A stretch of 36,369 nt of DNA from Burkholderiales bacterium (GTDB lineage: Bacteria > Pseudomonadota > Gammaproteobacteria > Burkholderiales > Casimicrobiaceae), in NCBI GenBank assembly GCA_020852555.1, contig JADZAQ010000006.1, positions 1 to 36,369 on the forward strand. Direction: 5' to 3'. Below, piece after piece: positions 32,742-36,369 of this stretch (within the stretch, counting starts at the first letter, position 1; each line of letters begins with the position of its first letter). The position numbers and the translations under genes were made by a program. A model generated the notes under the pieces. It worked only from the letters and a program-made list of their open reading frames with translations, did no database searches and was not told the DNA's origin.

Positions 32742-34013
32742 ATGAGCGCCTTCACCTATCGCAACGGCGAGCTGCACGCCGAGAGCGTCGCGCTGTCGAC
32801 GATCGCGGCGCGGTACGGCACGCCGTGCTACGTGTATTCGCGTGCCGCATTCGAGGCGGCCTTTCGCGACTACAGCGATGCCTTCGCCGGCACCCGCCAC
32901 CTCATTTGCTACGCGATGAAGGCCAACTCCAATCTCGCCGTGCTCGATCTCTTCGCACGACTGGGCTGCGGCTTCGACATCGTCTCCGGCGGCGAGCTCG
33001 CACGCGTTCTCGCCGCGGGCGGCGATCCCGCCAAGGTCGTGTACTCCGGCGTCGGCAAGACCGAGGCGGAGATGGAACAGGCGCTCGCCGCGGGCATCCA
33101 TTGCTTCAACGTCGAGTCGGCCGCCGAACTCGATCGCCTCGATGCCGTCGCCGGCCGAGTCGGCACGCGTGCGCCGGTCAGCCTGCGGGTGAATCCGGAG
33201 GTCGATCCACACACGCATCCGTACATCGCCACCGGATTGAAGGAGAGCAAGTTCGGGATTCCGTACGGCGACGCCCTCGCCCTCTACCGCCGCGCCGCGA
33301 GTCTCCGCCACGTCGAAATCCGCGGCGTGGACATGCACATCGGATCGCAGATCACCGAACTCGAGCCGTACCGCGACGCGGCGACCCGGATCCTGGAGCT
33401 CGTCGACGCGCTGCGCGCGGAGGGCATCGCGCTCGCCCACGTCGACCTGGGTGGCGGCCTTGGCATCCGCTATCGCGACGAGCACCCGCTGCGCCTGGCC
33501 GAGTACGCGCAGATGGTGCGCGATCTCTTCGCCGGGCGACGCGAGACGCTCATCTTCGAACCCGGCCGGCGCCTCGTCGGCAGCGGCGGGATCCTGCTCA
33601 CGCGCGTCCTGTACCTGAAGCCAGCGGCGCCGAGAGGCTTCGCCATCGTCGACGCCGCGATGAACGATCTCGTGCGCCCGGCGCTCTACGACGCCTGGCA
33701 TCCGGTCGATGCGGTACGACCGCGCACCGGCGACGTCGATGCCTGGGACATCGTCGGGCCGATCTGCGAGAGCGGCGATTTCCTTGCCCGCGACCGCCAC
33801 CTCGCGCTCGCCGCGGGCGATCTCCTCGCGATCGGCGCCGCCGGTGCATACGGCCTCGTGATGAGCTCGAACTACAACTCGCGACCGCGCGCATGCGAGG
33901 TGCTGGTCGACGACGGCGACATCCATCTCGTGCGCCGCCGCGAGAGCGTGCCCGATCTCTTCGCGCACGAATCGGTCTTGCCGCGACATCGCGCACCGAA
34001 TGCGCGATCGTGA
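32742..34013 (+). CDS. lysA: Diaminopimelate decarboxylase
   Basis: PLP enzyme for the last step of lysine synthesis, meso-diaminopimelate to L-lysine. The 423-residue protein has the alanine-racemase-like TIM barrel with PLP lysine Lys60 (YAMKANSN), GFDIVSGGEL, the phosphate-binding HVDLGGGLGI, and EPGRRLVGSGG. The C-terminal beta domain holds the CESGDFLA motif, whose Cys serves the partner active site in the dimer, and AYGLVMSSNYNSRPR. ATG start at 32742, 22 bases after lptM. dapF, often next, is absent; the next gene is H1-like with its own promoter. Confidence 0.96.
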   Translation: MSAFTYRNGELHAESVALSTIAARYGTPCYVYSRAAFEAAFRDYSDAFAGTRHLICYAMKANSNLAVLDLFARLGCGFDIVSGGELARVLAAGGDPAKVVYSGVGKTEAEMEQALAAGIHCFNVESAAELDRLDAVAGRVGTRAPVSLRVNPEVDPHTHPYIATGLKESKFGIPYGDALALYRRAASLRHVEIRGVDMHIGSQITELEPYRDAATRILELVDALRAEGIALAHVDLGGGLGIRYRDEHPLRLAEYAQMVRDLFAGRRETLIFEPGRRLVGSGGILLTRVLYLKPAAPRGFAIVDAAMNDLVRPALYDAWHPVDAVRPRTGDVDAWDIVGPICESGDFLARDRHLALAAGDLLAIGAAGAYGLVMSSNYNSRPRACEVLVDDGDIHLVRRRESVPDLFAHESVLPRHRAPNARS

Positions 34014-34077
34014 TGTCGATGCGTGTGCGCAAAGCGCAACATCGCAAGAGCTAAGCGTCGGAATCGTTGCTGATTTC

Positions 34078-34105
34078 TTGCAAATGCCACAAACGTGACT
34101 ACAAT
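34078..34105 (+). promoter_or_regulatory. Promoter of the H1-like gene
   Basis: TTGCAA (34078-34083) and TACAAT (34100-34105) are separated by 16 bases in an AT-rich stretch that stands out from the surrounding GC. It gives a leader of about 110 bases before the H1-like ATG. A long-range 7-bp pairing (GCAGGAG at 34113-34119 with CTCCTGC at 34166-34172) could fold the leader. Confidence 0.65.
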
Positions 34106-34224
34106 GCAGGCAGCAGGAGCAATGGTTTTGTCAAGTGGTTGCTGAAAAATTAGACGACCCAGCGCCTCCTGCCACGAAGAGAAGCAACATAACAGTCATA
34201 GCGATCCAGACAGGAGAAACAACG

Positions 34225-34512
34225 ATGATGGCAGACATGATGTCGATGATGTCGCCGGCGGCCCCAGCCGCGGCGCCGAAGAAGAAGGCGGCGAAGCGCA
34301 AGCCGGCGAAGAAGAAGGCAGCGCCGAAGAAGGCCGCCAAGAAGACCGCGAAGAAGACGGCGAAGAAAGCCGCCAAGAAGACCGCGAAGAAGGCCGCCAA
34401 GAAGACCGCGAAGAAGGCCGCCAAGAAGCGCGGCGCGAAGAAGACCGCGAAGAAGGCGACCAAGAAGCGCGCCGCCAAGAAGACCGCGAAGAAGGCCGCC
34501 AAGAAACTCTAA
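34225..34512 (+). CDS. Histone H1-like Lys/Ala-repeat DNA-binding protein
   Basis: A 95-residue protein with 38 lysines (40 percent). After a short Met-rich lead (MMADMMSMMSPAAP) it is built from AAKKTAKK-type repeats to the C-terminus, resembling the tail of eukaryotic histone H1 and the betaproteobacterial H1-like proteins (for example BpH1 of Bordetella). It is expected to bind DNA or RNA non-specifically in the nucleoid. ATG 34225 is chosen because AGGAG precedes it by eight bases; a GTG 90 bases upstream in frame would read through the leader. It is a single-gene unit with its own promoter and terminator. Confidence 0.9.
   Translation: MMADMMSMMSPAAPAAAPKKKAAKRKPAKKKAAPKKAAKKTAKKTAKKAAKKTAKKAAKKTAKKAAKKRGAKKTAKKATKKRAAKKTAKKAAKKL
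34333..34506 (+). repeat. 24-bp repeats inside the H1-like gene
   Basis: The exact 24-base unit formed by GCCGCCAAGAAG plus ACCGCGAAGAAG starts at 34333, 34369, 34393 and 34471, with half units at 34417 and 34495. It encodes an eight-residue AAKKTAKK module. Such exact DNA repeats allow copy-number change by slippage or recombination. Confidence 0.9.
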
Positions 34513-34552
34513 GCCAGCGGCAGAAACGTCCGTCGCAATACTGCATCGGACC

Positions 34553-34584
34553 AAAACGGGCGACTCGTACGGGTCGCCCGTTTT
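34553..34584. terminator. Bidirectional Rho-independent terminator
   Basis: A perfect 12-bp stem (AAAACGGGCGAC / GTCGCCCGTTTT) with an 8-base loop lies 40 bases after the H1-like stop. It ends in a T-run on the plus strand and has the matching A-run for the minus strand, so it can terminate both the H1-like gene and convergent mltD, whose stop is 65 bases away. It is the only textbook intrinsic terminator in the window. Confidence 0.92.
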
Positions 34585-34649
34585 ACTTTGTGTGTGCGGT
34601 CGGCCCACCCGACCCGATTGCGCGCCGCCGACGCCCGGCGGCGCGTCCC

Positions 34650-36347
34650 TCAACTGCCAGCCTGCCCCGCAACCTTCACGGTTGGCGCGCCGCCCGCATG
34701 TCCGACGGCAGCCTTCCCTCGCGGCGCCGCGCGCGCCGACCCAGTGGCAGCCTTGCCTGCACTCTTGGACTTCGTCGACGTCGACGAAGCCGTCTTGGTC
34801 TTGGCCGGGCGACCCGCACCGCGAGTGGCGACGGCTTGCTTCGGCGTTCCGCCGCTGTGGGCGACGGGCACGACGTCGCTCGTCACGCGCAGCCGTTGTC
34901 CGATCTTCACGTTCTCGTGCGCGAGGCCGTTCCACGCCTTGATCTCTGCCGGCGTCACACCGTAGCGCGCCGCCACCCGCGTCAGCGTGTCGCCCCGCTG
35001 CACGGTGTAATAGAACGTGCGCCCGGCCGGCACCGTGGTGAACACCGCCTGATCGAGGGTATCGCTCGTCGCTTGCGACGGCCGTTCGGCCGGCACCAGG
35101 AGCATATGGCCGGCGGGAACGCGCGCCCGTGCGCCGATGCCGTTGACGGCACGCAGCGTCTCCAGCGACATGCCGTACCGCATGGCCACGTGCGCGAGGT
35201 TCTCGTTGGCCTTCAGCCGGTAAGCCTGCCACGACACCAGCGGCTGCGACGTCAACTCGAGCTTGGCCGCGAAGATCTCTGCGTGATCGATCGGCAGCAG
35301 GATCGACTGCTCATCCGCGCCGGCAATCACCGGCCGGTTGTGCTGCGGATTGAGCGCGATGAACTCCTCGAGCGGCAGTTCGGCGATCTCCGCCGCCAGC
35401 TTGGTATCGATCTTCTTCGTCGTCCGCACCACCGTGAAGAACGGGGCATCGGGAATGTCGGCGAGCGCGAGTCCGTACTTCTCCGGGTCGCGCACGATGT
35501 TCTTCACCGCCTGGAGCTTGGGAAGGTAGTTTCGCGTTTCCACCGGCATCGCCAGCGCCTCGTAGGTCGCGGGCAACCCCTTCGCCGCATTCTTCGCGAG
35601 CGCGCGGGCGACGTTCCCCTCGCCCCAGTTGTAGCCGGCGAGCGCCAGCTGCCAGTCGTCGAAATCGTCGTGCAGCTTGCCGAGATAGGTGAGCGCCTTG
35701 TCGGTGGCCGCGATCACGTCACGGCGCGAATCCATCCAGAAATTCTGCGTGAGGCCGTAGTGCTTGCCCGTGGACGGGATGAACTGCCAGATGCCGGCCG
35801 CCCGCGCCGTCGACAACGCCACCGGGTTGAACGCGCTCTCGACCATCGGCAAGAGTGCGATCTCGGTGGGCATCCGGCGCGCCTCCACCTCGGTCACGAT
35901 GTGATAGAGATAGCGCCGACTGCGCTCGACCATCCGCGCGACGTAGTCGGGCCGCTGTGCGTACCACTGCTCCCATTTCTCGACGAGCGGACCCTCGATG
36001 TCCGGGATCGCGTAGCCGGCGATCACCCGGTCCCACAGGTCGCCCGATGGAATCGGCAGCGGCTCCAGCTCGGCGAGTGCCCAACTCGCGAAGAGCTTGG
36101 GTTGGCGCGGCTTGATCGGTCGGAGATCGACGACCGGCGCACTCGTCGCTGGCGCAACGGGCGTGACGGCAACGTCGGGATCGGCGACCGGCGCATCGGT
36201 CGACGAAATGGGGGTCGTCGCGCACGCGGCGAGTAGCGCCGTTATCGCGGCGATCAGTATCGAATGCAGGCGCAATGGCTGGGTCTCATGATTGGGCTCG
36301 GCCTTCCCCGAGGCGGAGCCTTGCGGGCTGTCGGGGCGACGCGGCAT
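34650..36347 (-). CDS. mltD: Membrane-bound lytic murein transglycosylase D
   Basis: Outer-membrane lipoprotein that cleaves peptidoglycan glycan strands. The 565-residue frame has a lipobox LLAAC (Cys42), then an SLT domain with catalytic Glu170 in MVESAFNPVALS and GIWQFIPSTGKHYGL, followed by the LALAGYNWGEGNV motif. Two LysM domains lie at about 376-418 and 446-488. The last 67 residues are a low-complexity Lys/Ala/Gly/Ser tail not expected in MltD. The start is uncertain: ATG 36347 puts 25 polar residues before the signal core, whereas a TTG at 36275 would give a standard 18-residue lipoprotein signal. It converges on the H1-like gene across the terminator. Confidence 0.93.
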   Translation of the reverse strand: MPRRPDSPQGSASGKAEPNHETQPLRLHSILIAAITALLAACATTPISSTDAPVADPDVAVTPVAPATSAPVVDLRPIKPRQPKLFASWALAELEPLPIPSGDLWDRVIAGYAIPDIEGPLVEKWEQWYAQRPDYVARMVERSRRYLYHIVTEVEARRMPTEIALLPMVESAFNPVALSTARAAGIWQFIPSTGKHYGLTQNFWMDSRRDVIAATDKALTYLGKLHDDFDDWQLALAGYNWGEGNVARALAKNAAKGLPATYEALAMPVETRNYLPKLQAVKNIVRDPEKYGLALADIPDAPFFTVVRTTKKIDTKLAAEIAELPLEEFIALNPQHNRPVIAGADEQSILLPIDHAEIFAAKLELTSQPLVSWQAYRLKANENLAHVAMRYGMSLETLRAVNGIGARARVPAGHMLLVPAERPSQATSDTLDQAVFTTVPAGRTFYYTVQRGDTLTRVAARYGVTPAEIKAWNGLAHENVKIGQRLRVTSDVVPVAHSGGTPKQAVATRGAGRPAKTKTASSTSTKSKSAGKAATGSARAAPRGKAAVGHAGGAPTVKVAGQAGS

Positions 36348-36369
36348 GGTAGGCGCCAGAGTGAGGGGC

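Noticed and set aside
34135-34224. N-terminal 30-residue extension of the H1-like protein from GTG
   Set aside because: AGGAG is positioned for ATG 34225, and the extension translates an AT-rich leader with composition unlike the protein.
34333-34506. Short repeats resembling a CRISPR-like array
   Set aside because: The units are contiguous, coding and in frame, without unique spacers or cas genes.
1-36369. Horizontal-transfer or mobile-element signatures
   Set aside because: No transposase, integrase, tRNA-flanked repeat or sharp composition change was seen. The oxalate genes share the codon style of the housekeeping genes.

Overview
This 36.4-kb window is a high-GC proteobacterial chromosome segment, most likely from a betaproteobacterium (Burkholderiales/Rhodocyclales-like). 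The evidence is a 6S RNA just downstream of zapA with an EVE-domain gene beyond it, a phoH-ybeY-corC-lnt operon, a glyQ-glyS-gmhB-plsC-ygjP string, divergent cyaY and lptM-lysA, and a short Lys/Ala-repeat histone H1-like gene. I see no insertion sequence, phage gene, CRISPR array, tRNA or rRNA. Almost every base is assigned to a gene or a recognisable regulatory element. The very long antisense ORFs are GC-driven shadows of real genes.

Region 1 (1-12.5 kb) looks like an oxalate catabolic island. On the plus strand are glycerate kinase and an AMP-forming acyl-CoA ligase of the malonyl/oxalyl-CoA synthetase type. Converging on them is a minus-strand gene string read as oxalyl-CoA decarboxylase (oxc), formyl-CoA:oxalate CoA-transferase (frc), an NDP-forming acyl-CoA synthetase with inverted domain order, and a complete tripartite tricarboxylate-type transporter (tctC, tctB, tctA). 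A GntR/FCD regulator is divergent from oxc, and the shared intergenic region carries a perfect palindrome overlapping promoter-like hexamers. The reading is: uptake of a small dicarboxylate (oxalate by context), activation to oxalyl-CoA by CoA transfer and/or ATP-dependent ligation, decarboxylation to formyl-CoA, and carbon salvage through glycerate.

Region 2 (12.6-20.2 kb) is mostly housekeeping. It holds a TSUP permease, an EVE-domain protein, 6S RNA, zapA preceded by a small coiled-coil gene, and greB. Next come btuF and btuB under a clear cobalamin riboswitch, without btuCD in the window. Divergent from these is miaB with an extended -10 promoter.

Region 3 (20.2-32 kb, plus strand) has a large lipoprotein metalloprotease of the DUF5117 type, then phoH-ybeY-corC-lnt with overlapping genes, a strong hairpin, then glyQ-glyS-gmhB-plsC and a YgjP-like metallopeptidase.

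Region 4 (32-36.4 kb) contains cyaY divergent from lptM-lysA, the H1-like gene with its own promoter and a textbook bidirectional terminator, and mltD on the opposite strand. MltD ends in an unusual basic tail. The most interesting material is the oxalate island with its two unrelated acyl-CoA ligases and TTT-type importer.
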